A stretch of 64,000 nucleotides of DNA from Sphingopyxis sp. PAMC25046 (GCF_004795895.1 NZ_CP039250.1:2914001-2978000); one strand, 5' to 3'; numbered from the stretch's first letter, positions 36,305-45,360 are shown. Notes: generated by a model not told the origin, from the sequence alone. Numbers and translations: made by a program.

Positions 36305-36835
36305 CTATCCCATCCGGCCAAACGCAGGCGCGTAATCCGCGCGTCCGCCTAGCGGCCAAGCCGCGCCCGAGTCCAGCATCATCGCCATGAAATGCGGCCC
36401 CGCGAAGGGCGATGCGAAGTGTGCAGCAAGATCGGGCGAATAACCGAAGCGCGGATAATAATCCGCATGGCCGAGAACGAAGCCGATGGCCACGCCCTGC
36501 GCGCGTAACTCTTCCAGCCCGGCACGGATCAGCGCGCCGCCTATGCCTTGTCCCTGCCGTTCGGGCGCGACCGAGACAGGCGCGAGGCCCGCGCCGGAAA
36601 GCGGCGTGCCGTCCGCCTCGACATCCATCCGGCTGAACAGCACATGCCCGGCGATCACGCCCTCCCGCTCGGCGACCAGCGATACCAGCGCATCGCCGTC
36701 GGCCTTGATCATCCGGACGAGCTCGGCTTCGCCCTGATGACCGAATTCGGTGCCGGCAAAGGCCGCGCGAATGACGTTGTCGATGGCTTCGGCATCCTCC
36801 GCGCGTGCGGGACGGATGACGGGGCCGTCAGGCAA
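36305..36835 (-). CDS. GNAT-family N-acetyltransferase
   Basis: A 176-residue acetyltransferase with the GNAT fold: [21 protein letters not shown] at the start, the acetyl-CoA-binding [20 protein letters not shown] loop, and [14 protein letters not shown] near the C-terminus, typical of the YhbS-like group. The substrate is unknown. It overlaps the fabI stop by 8 bases and precedes aroC by 4 bases, so it is a member of the same operon and has no obvious link to either product. Confidence 0.88.
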   Translation of the reverse strand: MPDGPVIRPARAEDAEAIDNVIRAAFAGTEFGHQGEAELVRMIKADGDALVSLVAEREGVIAGHVLFSRMDVEADGTPLSGAGLAPVSVAPERQGQGIGGALIRAGLEELRAQGVAIGFVLGHADYYPRFGYSPDLAAHFASPFAGPHFMAMMLDSGAAWPLGGRADYAPAFGRMG

Positions 36836-37655
36836 GTGCGATGTCCGGGGCGTCTTCCTGCTTCATTCCGACCGTGTGGTAGCCCGCATCGACATGGTGC
36901 GTTTCGCCCGTCACCCCACTCGCAAGGTCGCTCAAAAGATAGAGCGCCGAGCCGCCCACGTCGCCGATCGTGACGTTGCGGCGCAGCGGGGCGTTAAATT
37001 CATTCCATTTGAGGATCAGGCGGAAGTCGCCGATTCCCGACGCCGCGAGCGTCTTGATCGGGCCCGCCGAGATCGCGTTCACGCGCACCCCCTGCGGACC
37101 ATAATCATTGGCGAGATATTTGACGCTCGTCTCCAGCGCCGACTTGGCGACGCCCATGACATTGTAATGCGGGATGACCTTCTCGGCGCCATAATAGCTC
37201 AAGGTCAGCAGCGAACCGCCGCCCTTGCCCGTTTCGGGATCGAAGGGCGTCATCATCGCCGCCGCGCGCTGGGCGACCGCGGTGAAGCTGTAGACGCTGA
37301 TATTCATCGTCATCAGAAAATCGTCGAGCGTCACATCGGCATAATGGCCGCGCAACGCTTCCTTGTTGGTATAGCCGATCGCGTGGACGACGAAGTCGAT
37401 CGTCGGCCAGCGCGCGACAAGCGTCGCGAACGCCGCGTCGAGATTGTCCATGTCGGCGACATCGCAATCGATCAGGAAATCGCAGCCAAGCTCGTCGGCG
37501 AGCGGCTTCACACGCTTCAGCATCACATCGCCCTGATAGGAGATCGCGAGTTCGGCGCCGTGCGCGTGCAGTGCCTTGGCTATGCCCCAAGCGAGCGATT
37601 TGTCGTTCGCGAGGCCCATGATCAACCCGCGCTTGCCCTTCATCAGACCCGTCAT
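36828..37655 (-). CDS. fabI: enoyl-[acyl-carrier-protein] reductase (NADH)
   Basis: A 275-residue short-chain dehydrogenase that performs the last step of each fatty-acid elongation cycle. The FabI-type nucleotide site (GLIMGLANDKSLAWGIAKAL), DFVVHAIGYTNKEAL, and the catalytic Tyr-x6-Lys in YYGAEKVIPHYNVMGVAKS are all present; SAGPIKTLAASGIGDF is the substrate-binding loop. The ATG overlaps the stop of the yihY-like gene by 4 bases. The gene is in an operon with dnaJ-like, yihY-like, GNAT, aroC and SLC13 genes. Confidence 0.96.
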   Translation of the reverse strand: MTGLMKGKRGLIMGLANDKSLAWGIAKALHAHGAELAISYQGDVMLKRVKPLADELGCDFLIDCDVADMDNLDAAFATLVARWPTIDFVVHAIGYTNKEALRGHYADVTLDDFLMTMNISVYSFTAVAQRAAAMMTPFDPETGKGGGSLLTLSYYGAEKVIPHYNVMGVAKSALETSVKYLANDYGPQGVRVNAISAGPIKTLAASGIGDFRLILKWNEFNAPLRRNVTIGDVGGSALYLLSDLASGVTGETHHVDAGYHTVGMKQEDAPDIALA

Positions 37656-38737
37656 TTTTCTTCTCCGGCCTTTTCCGATTCGACCATGATGTCGTCCACG
37701 CGCCCAATAGCGTCGTGGCCCAAATCCTCAACCTCGACGAGTGCGGCGTTGAGTTCGGCGCCCATCACCATACCCAATCCGACGAGGTAGAAAAAGAAAA
37801 GCGCGACCATCACACCCGCAAGGCTGCCGTAGGTTGCGTCGTAGCTGAGCAGGCTCGCGAGCAGCGGCGGCAGCGCGAGAGTGACCCCGATCCACCACAA
37901 GGTCGTGAACAGCGCGCCCGGCCATTTGGGGCATTTCTTGAGCCGCCGGTATTTCGACGGGGTCAGGCTGTAGAAGAGCATGTAGATCGCGAGGAACAAC
38001 CCCGCGCCCGACACGCCGCGTGAGATCAGCACGACCCCCCACGCCTGATATTGCTCGGGCAGCACGCGGGTGACGAACTGTTCGATGCCGACGATCAGCA
38101 CCTGCATACTGAACGACAACAGCATCAGAACGACCGCGCCGGTGATGATGCCGATCGACATCAGCCGGTAGTGGAAAAAGCCCTTCGAGAAATGCGTGCC
38201 GTATGCGCGGCGGAGGATGTCGCGCACCGTTTCGATCAGGCTTCCAACCGTCCACAGCGCGACGAGGGCGCCAAGCCACAGAAAGATACCGGTGCGCGCG
38301 GTCATCACCTCGCGGATCGGCCCCGACAGTGCCTTGGCGACCGTCGGCGGCATGGTGGAAAATACCGCCTCGACCGCCCGCTCGCCGCCGACGCTGCCGC
38401 CAAAGATCGACAGCGCGGCGGCGAGCAGGATAAAGAATGGAAAGAGCGCGATCAACGCGAGATAGGCGAGATTGCCGGCGTGGATGAAGCCGTCGGTATA
38501 GGTGCCGACAACGACACGGCGGACAATATGATAGGCGCGCGTGCCGGGACCGAGCTGTTCGCGCCCGCGCTCGATCAGCCCCTCGGCGCGAGTGCGCAGC
38601 TTGACACGCTTGGCGCGCTCGGCACGCGCTTCCGGCGAATGCGGCGAATGGCCCTCGGCCATAAATTCCTTGCCGACCTCGTCGGCGACCTCGCGCTCGA
38701 GCGCGGCGACGATCTTCTTTTCGTGGGTTTCAGCCAC
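37652..38737 (-). CDS. YihY/virulence factor BrkB family membrane protein
   Basis: A 361-residue protein with an N-terminal charged cytosolic region (about 1-80), then six or so transmembrane helices and a short acidic tail. The family signature is visible in HAGNLAYLALIALFPFFILLAAAL, VGSLIETVRDILRRAYGT, and YGSLAGVMVALFFFYLVGLGMVMGAELNAAL. The cellular role of the family is not settled. It lies 3 bases after the DnaJ-like gene and overlaps fabI by 4 bases. Confidence 0.9.
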   Translation of the reverse strand: MAETHEKKIVAALEREVADEVGKEFMAEGHSPHSPEARAERAKRVKLRTRAEGLIERGREQLGPGTRAYHIVRRVVVGTYTDGFIHAGNLAYLALIALFPFFILLAAALSIFGGSVGGERAVEAVFSTMPPTVAKALSGPIREVMTARTGIFLWLGALVALWTVGSLIETVRDILRRAYGTHFSKGFFHYRLMSIGIITGAVVLMLLSFSMQVLIVGIEQFVTRVLPEQYQAWGVVLISRGVSGAGLFLAIYMLFYSLTPSKYRRLKKCPKWPGALFTTLWWIGVTLALPPLLASLLSYDATYGSLAGVMVALFFFYLVGLGMVMGAELNAALVEVEDLGHDAIGRVDDIMVESEKAGEEK

Positions 38738-38740
38738 GCA

Positions 38741-39655
38741 TCACACGCCGAGATCCGCCCGCACGTTCCGCGGATCGGTCCATTCGCTGAGCAGTGTGAT
38801 CAGTGCCGCATCGTCGGCGGGCAGGTCGACCATCAGCCGCACGAGCTGGTCGCCGCGGCCGCCGCTTTTCTGACTAAAGCCCTTCCCCTTGAGGCGCATG
38901 ACCTTGCCCGACGAGGAGCCAGCGGGGATCGACAGCATCACCGGGCCGTCGACCGTCGGCACCTTGATCTTCGCGCCCTTGACCGCCTCGTTCAGCGTCA
39001 CCGGCAGGTCGAGCCGGATGTTGGCGCCCTCGCGCTCGTAGAAGGGATGGTCCTTGACGGTGATCGTGACGATGCCGTCGCCGGTGCCGCCCGGCCCCGC
39101 CTGCCCCTTTCCGGCGAGCCGCATCTGCGTTCCCGTCTCGACCCCGGCAGGTAGTTTCAGGTCGATCGTACCCCCGTCGGCAAGCGTGATACGCTGCGGC
39201 GCCTGCGTCGCGGCGTCGATAAAGGAGACCGACAGGCGATAAGCAACATTGGCGCCCTTTTGCGGCGGCGCGCTGCGTCCGCCGAAGCCGCCGAACGGCC
39301 CGCCACCGCCGCGCCCGCCGAACAGCCCTTCGAAAATGTCGCCGAAATCGGCACCCTCGTTGCCGAAACCGCCCTGCCCGCGCGGATCACCACGAAAGCC
39401 CCCTCCTCCGCCATAGCCGAAGGGCATGGCAGGATTGCCGTCGCCGTCGATCTCGCCGCGGTCATATTGCGCGCGCTTGGTCTTGTCGGACAAGAGGTCA
39501 TACGCCTTGGTGACATCCGAGAATTTCTCCGACGCCTTCGGATTATCCTTGTTCTTGTCGGGATGCAGTTCCTTGGCGAGCTTGCGATAGGCGGACTTGA
39601 TCTCCGCTTCGCTTGCAGTCTTCGCAACGCCCAGGGTGGAATAGGGATCGGCCAT
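38741..39655 (-). CDS. DnaJ-like co-chaperone (CbpA-type)
   Basis: A 304-residue J-domain protein. The J domain ([23 protein letters not shown] at KELHPDKN) fills residues 1-70, followed by a Gly/Phe-rich region ([17 protein letters not shown]) and the DnaJ C-terminal peptide-binding domains, but no Cys-rich zinc finger, so it is the CbpA/DnaJ type II class. It should stimulate DnaK ATPase. The start at [10 protein letters not shown] is preferred over 29 codons of non-family sequence. First gene of the fabI-aroC operon and divergent from pdxH. Confidence 0.93.
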   Translation of the reverse strand: MADPYSTLGVAKTASEAEIKSAYRKLAKELHPDKNKDNPKASEKFSDVTKAYDLLSDKTKRAQYDRGEIDGDGNPAMPFGYGGGGGFRGDPRGQGGFGNEGADFGDIFEGLFGGRGGGGPFGGFGGRSAPPQKGANVAYRLSVSFIDAATQAPQRITLADGGTIDLKLPAGVETGTQMRLAGKGQAGPGGTGDGIVTITVKDHPFYEREGANIRLDLPVTLNEAVKGAKIKVPTVDGPVMLSIPAGSSSGKVMRLKGKGFSQKSGGRGDQLVRLMVDLPADDAALITLLSEWTDPRNVRADLGV

Positions 39656-39777
39656 TTTGCTCCTGTAGCCCGATAAGTGACTGGCCGTGAAGGCCCATTG
39701 GTGCGCCATGTGGTAATGTGCCGGGGAACGGTCAAGTTCCACATAGATCCCGCTCGACCGCGAACGCAGCGCGCATT

Positions 39778-40368
39778 ATGAACGCGCGCATGACGGACGA
39801 TCCCTTTGCACTGTTCGACGGCTGGTTCGCCGAAGCGCGCACCAGCGAACCCAATGACGCCAATGCGATGGCGCTCGCCACGGCGACGCCGGACGGTCGG
39901 CCATCGCTGCGCATGGTGCTTTTGAAAGGTCATGGCCCCGACGGCTTCGTCTTCTATACCAATCTAGACAGCCGCAAGGGCGGCGAACTCGCTGCAAACG
40001 CCCATGTCGCCTTGCTCTTTCACTGGAAGTCGCTGCGCCGGCAGATTCGTATCGAGGGCATAGCGACCCCGGTCGACGATGCCACCGCCGACGCCTATTT
40101 CGCAACGCGTAGCCGCGACAGCCAGCTCGGCGCCTGGGCGAGCGACCAGTCGCGTCCGCTGGACCGCCGCGAAACCTTCGAGGCACGTTTCGCCGAGATG
40201 CAGGCGCGCTTCGACGGACAGGACGTGCCGCGTCCGCCGCGCTGGTCGGGCTGGCGCGTTAATCCTTCGGCTATCGAATTCTGGCAGGACCGGGCCCACC
40301 GTCTGCACGAACGCACGCTGTTCCGGCGCGCCGGCGACAGTTGGACGAGAGGATATCTGTATCCATGA
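39778..40368 (+). CDS. pdxH: pyridoxamine 5'-phosphate oxidase
   Basis: An FMN-dependent oxidase producing pyridoxal 5'-phosphate, of 196 residues. Family landmarks are DPFALFDGWFAEARTSEPND, PSLRMVLLKGHGPDGFVFYTN, SRKGGELAANAHVALLFHWKSL, RSRDSQLGAWASDQS and the C-terminal GWRVNPSAIEFWQDRAHRLHER with RLYP-like end (TRGYLYP). The start is set at MNARMTDDP; the ATG four codons later is also possible. It overlaps the PhzF-like gene by 4 bases (ATGA). Confidence 0.96.
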   Translation: MNARMTDDPFALFDGWFAEARTSEPNDANAMALATATPDGRPSLRMVLLKGHGPDGFVFYTNLDSRKGGELAANAHVALLFHWKSLRRQIRIEGIATPVDDATADAYFATRSRDSQLGAWASDQSRPLDRRETFEARFAEMQARFDGQDVPRPPRWSGWRVNPSAIEFWQDRAHRLHERTLFRRAGDSWTRGYLYP

Positions 40369-41183
40369 GCGCCGCCCGCCGCCTTCCGATCACGCAGGTC
40401 GACGCCTTTGCCGACCGGCCCTTCACCGGCAACCCCGCGGCGGTGATGCCGCTCGAGGAATGGCTCGACGACGCGACCCTTCAGGCAATCGCGGCCGAGA
40501 ATAATCTCGCCGAAACCGCATTCCTCGTGCCCGACGACAGCGACGAGGCCGATTACGAGTTGCGCTGGTTCACGCCGACGATCGAAGTCGCGCTCTGCGG
40601 CCACGCGACGCTGGCGAGCGGACATGTGCTGCTGTCGGCGGCGCAATGGCGGAGCGAAATGCGCTTTCGCACGCGCAAGGCCGGCATCTTGCAGGTCAGG
40701 CGTGACGGCGATGACGAAGGCTATCGAATGAAGTTGCCCGCTTATCGGACAGAATCGAAGCCGCTACCCGATATCGCGGACGCGATGGGCGGCGACGTCG
40801 TCGAAACGCTGTGGCACGAGGGCGGCTATGCGCTGATCGTCTATCGTAGCGCCGAAGAGGTCCGGACGCTGACGCCCGATCTCGCGACGCTCGGCAAAGG
40901 CGACATTCTCTATATCGCGACGGCACCCGGCGCCGGCGATCCGTCGGCCGCTGACGTAGTGAGCCGCGCCTTCGCGCCCGGCGCCGGCATCCCCGAGGAT
41001 CCCGTTACCGGGTCGGCGCACAGCGTGCTGACGCCCTATTGGACGACGCGCCTCGGCCGCGACGCGTTCGCGGCCTATCAGGCGAGCGCGCGCGGCGGCC
41101 ATGTCGGTTGTCGCCTTGATGGCGACATGGTCGAGCTTACGGGCAGCTGCGTCACCACTGTCGTGGGCGACTTTCTGCTATAA
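40365..41183 (+). CDS. PhzF-family isomerase/epimerase
   Basis: A 272-residue protein with the PhzF fold. ITQVDAFADRPFTGNPAAVM at the start, AENNLAETAFLVP with the catalytic Glu, WFTPTIEVALCGHATLAS and EDPVTGSAHSVLTPYW are the conserved motifs. The family isomerises dihydroaromatic or proline-like acids; the substrate is not known here. It is translationally coupled to pdxH. Its stop overlaps that of the convergent serine hydrolase by 6 bases. Confidence 0.9.
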   Translation: MSAARRLPITQVDAFADRPFTGNPAAVMPLEEWLDDATLQAIAAENNLAETAFLVPDDSDEADYELRWFTPTIEVALCGHATLASGHVLLSAAQWRSEMRFRTRKAGILQVRRDGDDEGYRMKLPAYRTESKPLPDIADAMGGDVVETLWHEGGYALIVYRSAEEVRTLTPDLATLGKGDILYIATAPGAGDPSAADVVSRAFAPGAGIPEDPVTGSAHSVLTPYWTTRLGRDAFAAYQASARGGHVGCRLDGDMVELTGSCVTTVVGDFLL

Positions 41184-42335
41184 GCTTTCGGTCAGATCGG
41201 CGAGATGTCGCCGCAATTCGGGAAATTGCTCATCGGTCGTCACCCCGAGCCGGACGATCGTTACCCGCTGCGACGGCGAGACGATGATATATTGGCCCTG
41301 ATGGCCGATGCAGGCGAAGAGGTCGTTCGGACCACGATCGGGCCATAGCGCCGGCGTGACGCCGGCAGGACGCTTGCGGTTCAGCCAGATATGGCCGCCA
41401 TAGCCCGCATCATTCCGCGATGGCGTCAGCATGAAACGCATCCAGGTTTCGGGGAGCAGCCGCTGGCCGTTAACCACGCCGCGATTGCGCAGAAATTCGC
41501 CGAACCTTGCGTAATCCCGCGCGGTCGCGTGCATGATCGACCCGCCGATCATCGTGCCCTGCGCGTCGAACTCGGGGGTCAGGCTGGCCATGCCGAGCGG
41601 CTCGACCAGCCGTCCGCCGATAAAGTCGCGCATCGCATCGCGCCGCGCGTCGGGATTCGGTGACGGCGTCAGCGTGTCGGCGAGGATGTCCGAGAGGATG
41701 ACGCTGGTCGCCGAGCTGTAGTTGAAGACCTCGCCCGGCTGCGCCGCCGCGGGTTTGGCTTCGGCAAAACCGGCCATGTCCGCCGCGCCGTCGCCGAATA
41801 GCATCGCGACCGTATCGCCCTGCCAGATCGGGTCGCCATTTTCGATATGCTCGAGTCCCGACGACATGTGCAACAGGTTGCGTAGCGTAATCGCACCGCG
41901 CGGATCGCCGCTGCGCTGCCACGCCCCCACCGGCGCCGGCCCGTCGAGCGACAATTGGCCGTCGGCGACGAGGAAGCCGGTGAGCACCGCGGTGATGCTT
42001 TTCGCCATCGACCAGCTGATCAGCTTGGTTTGGGGTCCGAAACCCGCGCCATAGCGTTCGTAAATCAACTCGCCGTCGCGGAGCACGAGCAGCGCGCGTG
42101 TCTCCCCGACACCGTCGGCATCGGCGAACAGCGCGTCGGCACGCGTCCTGATCGCGGCGGGCAAGGCGGGCGGCGCACGACGCGTGTCGGCCGAGGCCAG
42201 ATCGTCCAGCGACACACCAAATCTGGGCGTCGGCGATGCGGGCGCCATATTGCCTTGCCCCGTCGCTTGGCCGAGCGACCAGACGCCGAGCATCGCAAGG
42301 GCGCCACTTGCCAGCAGCCGTTTTTTCGTGATCAT
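41178..42335 (-). CDS. serine hydrolase of the class C beta-lactamase/esterase family
   Basis: A 385-residue exported serine hydrolase. The SxxK motif with the nucleophilic Ser is SWSMAKS (about residues 115-121), the YxS/N element is in FNYSSATSVIL, and the third motif is replaced by ACIGHQGQYI, as in 6-aminohexanoate-dimer hydrolase-like enzymes and EstB-type esterases. The N-terminus (MITKKRLLASGALAMLGVW) is a signal or anchor. It probably cleaves esters or amides in the periplasm. The chosen ATG is at the same CATG as the start of the opposite gene. Confidence 0.85.
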   Translation of the reverse strand: MITKKRLLASGALAMLGVWSLGQATGQGNMAPASPTPRFGVSLDDLASADTRRAPPALPAAIRTRADALFADADGVGETRALLVLRDGELIYERYGAGFGPQTKLISWSMAKSITAVLTGFLVADGQLSLDGPAPVGAWQRSGDPRGAITLRNLLHMSSGLEHIENGDPIWQGDTVAMLFGDGAADMAGFAEAKPAAAQPGEVFNYSSATSVILSDILADTLTPSPNPDARRDAMRDFIGGRLVEPLGMASLTPEFDAQGTMIGGSIMHATARDYARFGEFLRNRGVVNGQRLLPETWMRFMLTPSRNDAGYGGHIWLNRKRPAGVTPALWPDRGPNDLFACIGHQGQYIIVSPSQRVTIVRLGVTTDEQFPELRRHLADLTESL

Positions 42336-42765
42336 GGTCTGGGTGAATAACATCAATCCGACCAACCCTTCAACGGGCGAGACGCCCACCCCTGCGCCGC
42401 CGCCCGCGGACGCGTCGCCGTCGCCGTCGCCGTCGCCGAAGAAACCCGGCCGCTGGGGCGGCTGCCTGCCTTGGGCGATCGTCGCCGCGGTGCTGCTTGC
42501 CGTCTTCACGATCTGGAAGTTCCCCTCTTTCAAAGCGCAGGCCGAGCTGGGATCGGCCTATGCCGCGCGTGTCGGTTGTTCGTGCCGCTATGTTCAGGGC
42601 CGCAGCATCGAAAGCTGTCAGAGCGATTTTGAGCCGGGGATGGAGATGGTGTCGCTCAGCGAAGATACGGCGACCAAGACCGTCAAAGGCAGCGTCCCGC
42701 TGCTCGCCTCGCGCAGCGCGCGCTATGCTGGGGCGAGCGGCTGTTTGATGCGACCCGAAAATTAG
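42334..42765 (+). CDS. small membrane protein with Pro/Ser-rich N-terminus
   Basis: A protein of about 143 residues: N-terminal NINPTNPSTGETPTPAP and a Pro/Ser repeat stretch, one transmembrane helix (PWAIVAAVLLAVFTIWKF at about residues 45-65), then a periplasmic part with CSCRYVQGRSIESCQ and GCLM, giving four cysteines. Its ATG overlaps the ATG of the divergent serine hydrolase within one CATG. A GTG three codons further is an alternative. The pairing with a serine hydrolase suggests a common role, but no family is recognised. Confidence 0.65.
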   Translation: MVWVNNINPTNPSTGETPTPAPPPADASPSPSPSPKKPGRWGGCLPWAIVAAVLLAVFTIWKFPSFKAQAELGSAYAARVGCSCRYVQGRSIESCQSDFEPGMEMVSLSEDTATKTVKGSVPLLASRSARYAGASGCLMRPEN

Positions 42766-42877
42766 CGGCTGAAACTATGCGCGGCGAATGCAACCGCCGC
42801 GGGGGCGCCGAAGACGAGCAACCAGATCAGCGCTTCCTCTGCCCCGCCAGCAGCATGACGGCGGTGTGTGGCATCCC

Positions 42878-43660
42878 CTATTCCTCCCCGTTTGCCGGCA
42901 GAATAGCCGATCGGTGACGGCGTCGCCACTCGCCGGGCGACATGCCGACTTTGCTCCGGAAGGTCGCGCACAGATGGGCGTGGCTCGAAAATCCGGTGGC
43001 AAAGGCGATTTCGGCGATCGACAGCGGACGGTTCATCAAGAACCAGCAGGCGCGGCGCAGCCGCTGGCGCAGCACATATTGCGCCGGTGTGCGCCCGGTC
43101 ACGCTGGCGAAATGAACGATCAGGCTGTTCGCTGACATGCCCGCCTCGGCCGCCATATCCTCCACCGTAAGCGGCGTTTCGAGCTGCGCCTGAATGAAGA
43201 TCATCAATTGGTTGATCCGCTGAATCATGGCCGGGGATTCGGCGCGACCGATCATATGGTCCAGCGTCTTGGCCAGGATCGCAACGAGCGGACCGGCGGC
43301 GGAGGAATCGCCCGCCACGAGCGCGCGGACGAGTGCTGCAATCGCGAGGTCGTAATGTGCCGCGAGCGCCCGCGTATGGGGCGCAATCGAAAGCAGCGGC
43401 AGGGGAATCTCGACTTCGGTGTAGCGAACCGCGCCCCCTTTCGCCGTAGCGCGGTACACAAGCCCCGCCGGGACGAGCCACATCTCGCCCGGAAGCGGGT
43501 CGCCGAGCGACGTCTGCATCGCGCCCAGCCAGGTTTCGAGCCAGTGATAACTCCCCGCTTCGTAAAGTATCAGCGCATGGACATCGCGTTGGATCGTCCA
43601 GTTCGAAGGGCCATCGATCCGGTCGGTGATCGAGGCAACCCTGAGTCCACCCACTTCCAT
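42878..43660 (-). CDS. AraC-family transcriptional regulator
   Basis: A 260-residue regulator. The N-terminal cupin-like sensor (GEMWLVPAGLVYRATAKGGAVRYTEVEI) precedes the AraC DNA-binding domain with LTVEDMAAEAGMSANSLIVHFASVTGRTPAQYV and LSIAEIAFATGFSSHAHLCATFRSKVGMSPGEWRRRHR, both helix-turn-helices complete. The target is unclear; the divergent upstream region contains a bidirectional terminator and AT-rich DNA. The gene is intact and normal in length. Confidence 0.92.
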   Translation of the reverse strand: MEVGGLRVASITDRIDGPSNWTIQRDVHALILYEAGSYHWLETWLGAMQTSLGDPLPGEMWLVPAGLVYRATAKGGAVRYTEVEIPLPLLSIAPHTRALAAHYDLAIAALVRALVAGDSSAAGPLVAILAKTLDHMIGRAESPAMIQRINQLMIFIQAQLETPLTVEDMAAEAGMSANSLIVHFASVTGRTPAQYVLRQRLRRACWFLMNRPLSIAEIAFATGFSSHAHLCATFRSKVGMSPGEWRRRHRSAILPANGEE

Positions 43661-43830
43661 GACCGAAGTATGGCAAGAATGGGAGAATGTGAAAGCCTGC
43701 TATATTCGCCGATAATATGGTTAAATCGCCCCACCTAAAAACCCCTGACCTCGGTCGCTGTCGGGGAAAAGAGGGTGTGGACGACAATGTTTGCGTGCCC
43801 CAAAACACGCAGCGACAGACCCCTCTAAAA

Positions 43831-43865
43831 GGCGGGCGGCGCCATCGCCGCCCGCCGCTTTTTTT
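43831..43865. terminator. bidirectional intrinsic terminator
   Basis: An 11-bp GC hairpin (GGCGGGCGGCG, loop CCAT, CGCCGCCCGCC) is followed by GC and T7 in the plus direction and by TTTT in the minus direction. It lies 18 bases after the stop of the epoxide hydrolase on the minus strand. The plus-strand T run is the stronger one, so a plus-strand transcript may end here as well. Confidence 0.8.
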
Positions 43866-43882
43866 GCGGCGAGACTGTTGGC

Positions 43883-44806
43883 TCAACTTTGCGAGAGGAA
43901 ATCATCCATCGCACGATTGACGGCTTCGGGCGCATCCCAAGGTACGAAATGGCCGCAATCGGGAACCTCGACGATCGTTACGTGGGGCACGAATTCTTCC
44001 ATTCCATCGAGATTGCATGGCGGCAGCGCGACATCGTCGAGTGCCCAGATGACGAGCGTCGGGATGGCAAGTTTCGGAAAGGCGACGGCGGGCGGTTCGG
44101 CATAGGGTTCGTCCATTGCGGGCACGGTGATCGGCGATCCGCGATACCAGTTGATCATCGCGCGGCACGCGTCGCGATCTTCCCAATCCTTGAGCAGCCG
44201 CGAAATTTCGTCGGCGGGCTGAAGGCCGCCGCTCGGCACGCGCCCTTCAAAGGCGTGGGCGAGGATGCCGGCGACGCCATAGTCTTCGATGATCGAGTCG
44301 CTCGCGGGATCGCGAAAGGTCCGGATATACTGGCTGGCCGCGCGCTGCGCTTCGTTCGTCGCGAGCAGGCGCTGAAAGATGCCGGGGTGCGGCGCGTTGG
44401 CGATCACCGCGCGCGTCACGCGCCCTGCCCACGCCGGATGCAGCCCGCCAGGCTGGCCGCCGAGTGCAACCCCCCACGCGATCGCCCCACCCCAGTCGTG
44501 ACCGATGATCGTGAATTTATCGACGTCGAGCGCGTCGGCGAGCGCAAAGATGTCGGCGATCAGTTTGTCGGGCGTGTAGGATTCGACGTCCTGTGGTTTC
44601 GACGAACCGCGATAGCCGCGCTGGTCGGGCGCAATACAACGGAAACGCTCGGCGAAATGCGGCAACTGATGGCGCCAGGTGCGGTGCGATTCGGGAAAGC
44701 CGTGCAGGAAGATCAGCACCGGAGCATCGCGCGGCCCCATGTCGACGACGTCGAGTTCGACCCCGGTCGAAAGCTTTACGCGCTGCTGTTCGAAATCGCC
44801 GATCAT
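43883..44806 (-). CDS. alpha/beta hydrolase, epoxide hydrolase-like
   Basis: A 307-residue hydrolase. HGFPESHRTWRHQLP carries the HGFP oxyanion motif; the nucleophile is Asp in IGHDWGGAIAW; the catalytic His is in DCGHFVPWDAP. RGYRGSSKP and the cap-domain tyrosines support an epoxide hydrolase rather than a dehalogenase, although fluoroacetate dehalogenases share the motif. The start at MIGDFEQQRV follows AAAGGAGCAGG closely. A 21-bp perfect palindrome at 44820-44840 overlaps the promoter region, so repression by a TetR-like protein is likely. Confidence 0.9.
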   Translation of the reverse strand: MIGDFEQQRVKLSTGVELDVVDMGPRDAPVLIFLHGFPESHRTWRHQLPHFAERFRCIAPDQRGYRGSSKPQDVESYTPDKLIADIFALADALDVDKFTIIGHDWGGAIAWGVALGGQPGGLHPAWAGRVTRAVIANAPHPGIFQRLLATNEAQRAASQYIRTFRDPASDSIIEDYGVAGILAHAFEGRVPSGGLQPADEISRLLKDWEDRDACRAMINWYRGSPITVPAMDEPYAEPPAVAFPKLAIPTLVIWALDDVALPPCNLDGMEEFVPHVTIVEVPDCGHFVPWDAPEAVNRAMDDFLSQS

Positions 44807-44819
44807 CCACCCTGCTCCT

Positions 44820-44840
44820 TTGGTTTCGTTTCGAAACCAA
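44820..44840. promoter_or_regulatory. candidate repressor operator upstream of epoxide hydrolase
   Basis: Arms TTGGTTTCG and CGAAACCAA form a perfect 9-bp inverted repeat around TTT. It touches the ribosome-binding site (AAAGGAGC on the minus strand) of the epoxide hydrolase gene, 14 bases from its ATG. GAAAC-xxx-GTTTC palindromes are typical for TetR-family regulators. Confidence 0.55.
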
Positions 44841-45113
44841 GTTGGCGCGGATCTGGGCGGCTGGCAAGCGGCGTTGTGATCGCTTTGGTACGGCGGTTCC
44901 GCGATCGATAGTCGCGTTTGGAAGTTGACGAAGTTGACGCCCCATCGCGCGCACGAGAGGGTAATCGCTGTCGCAGAAACGGATCGGGGCGGCACGGAGG
45001 TGGTGGGGTCATCCGGCAGGGTAGATCAGGGCCGGATTTTTTAGGAAAGGGATTTCTGCGGCGAAAAATGAGATAATGGCAACGGCCGGTAGCTGGCATG
45101 GCCGCATAGGCGG
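44841..45113. other. intergenic region without a recognised gene
   Basis: About 270 bases between the epoxide hydrolase operator and the imperfect palindrome at 45114. No ORF of credible composition and no tRNA-like structure was seen. Together with the palindrome and the following 150 bases it makes the longest gene-free stretch in the window (44807-45360). Confidence 0.5.
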
Positions 45114-45207
45114 CTTCGAATAAGATTCGCGCAGAGACGCAGAGAGCGCAGAGGTGAAAAGCTTCCCTCTTTGCGATATCTGTGCCTCTGCGCGAAATAT
45201 TCGGAAG
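45114..45207. repeat. large imperfect palindrome, MITE-like
   Basis: About 45-base arms face each other: CTTCGAATAAGATTCGCGCA plus GAGACGCAGAG on the left, and on the right the near complement CTCTGCGCGAAATATTCGGA preceded by CTGTGC. TTCGCGCAGAG-type sequences of this kind are spread in many proteobacterial genomes. It carries no ORF. It lies near an AT-richer orphan gene and a possible gene remnant, which fits a spot of past rearrangement. Confidence 0.75.
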
Positions 45208-45360
45208 ACGGCATTCGACCGATGCCAGTCATTTGTTGCGGCTCGTGACGCCCCGGAGAGCCGTCAATGACGAGAAGAACCTGTTTGTCCGGCAGTCGCC
45301 GAATAGCAAATTCGGGTGGAGCGCAGGCCAACACGACCGCAAACCGACTGACTTCTCAGA

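Noticed and set aside
42762..43886. 374-codon minus-strand open frame covering the AraC gene
   Set aside because: It is the alternative frame of the AraC regulator. Its last 29 codons (EEALIWLLVFGAPAAVAFAA...) look like a small membrane segment but have no start codon; a short ORF in the neighbouring frame (MPHTAVMLLAGQ) would need a frameshift to join it.
45041..45334. 97-codon minus-strand ORF with SPLRSLRLCANLIRSRL
   Set aside because: Derived from the large palindrome at 45114-45207; composition and position indicate a spurious frame.
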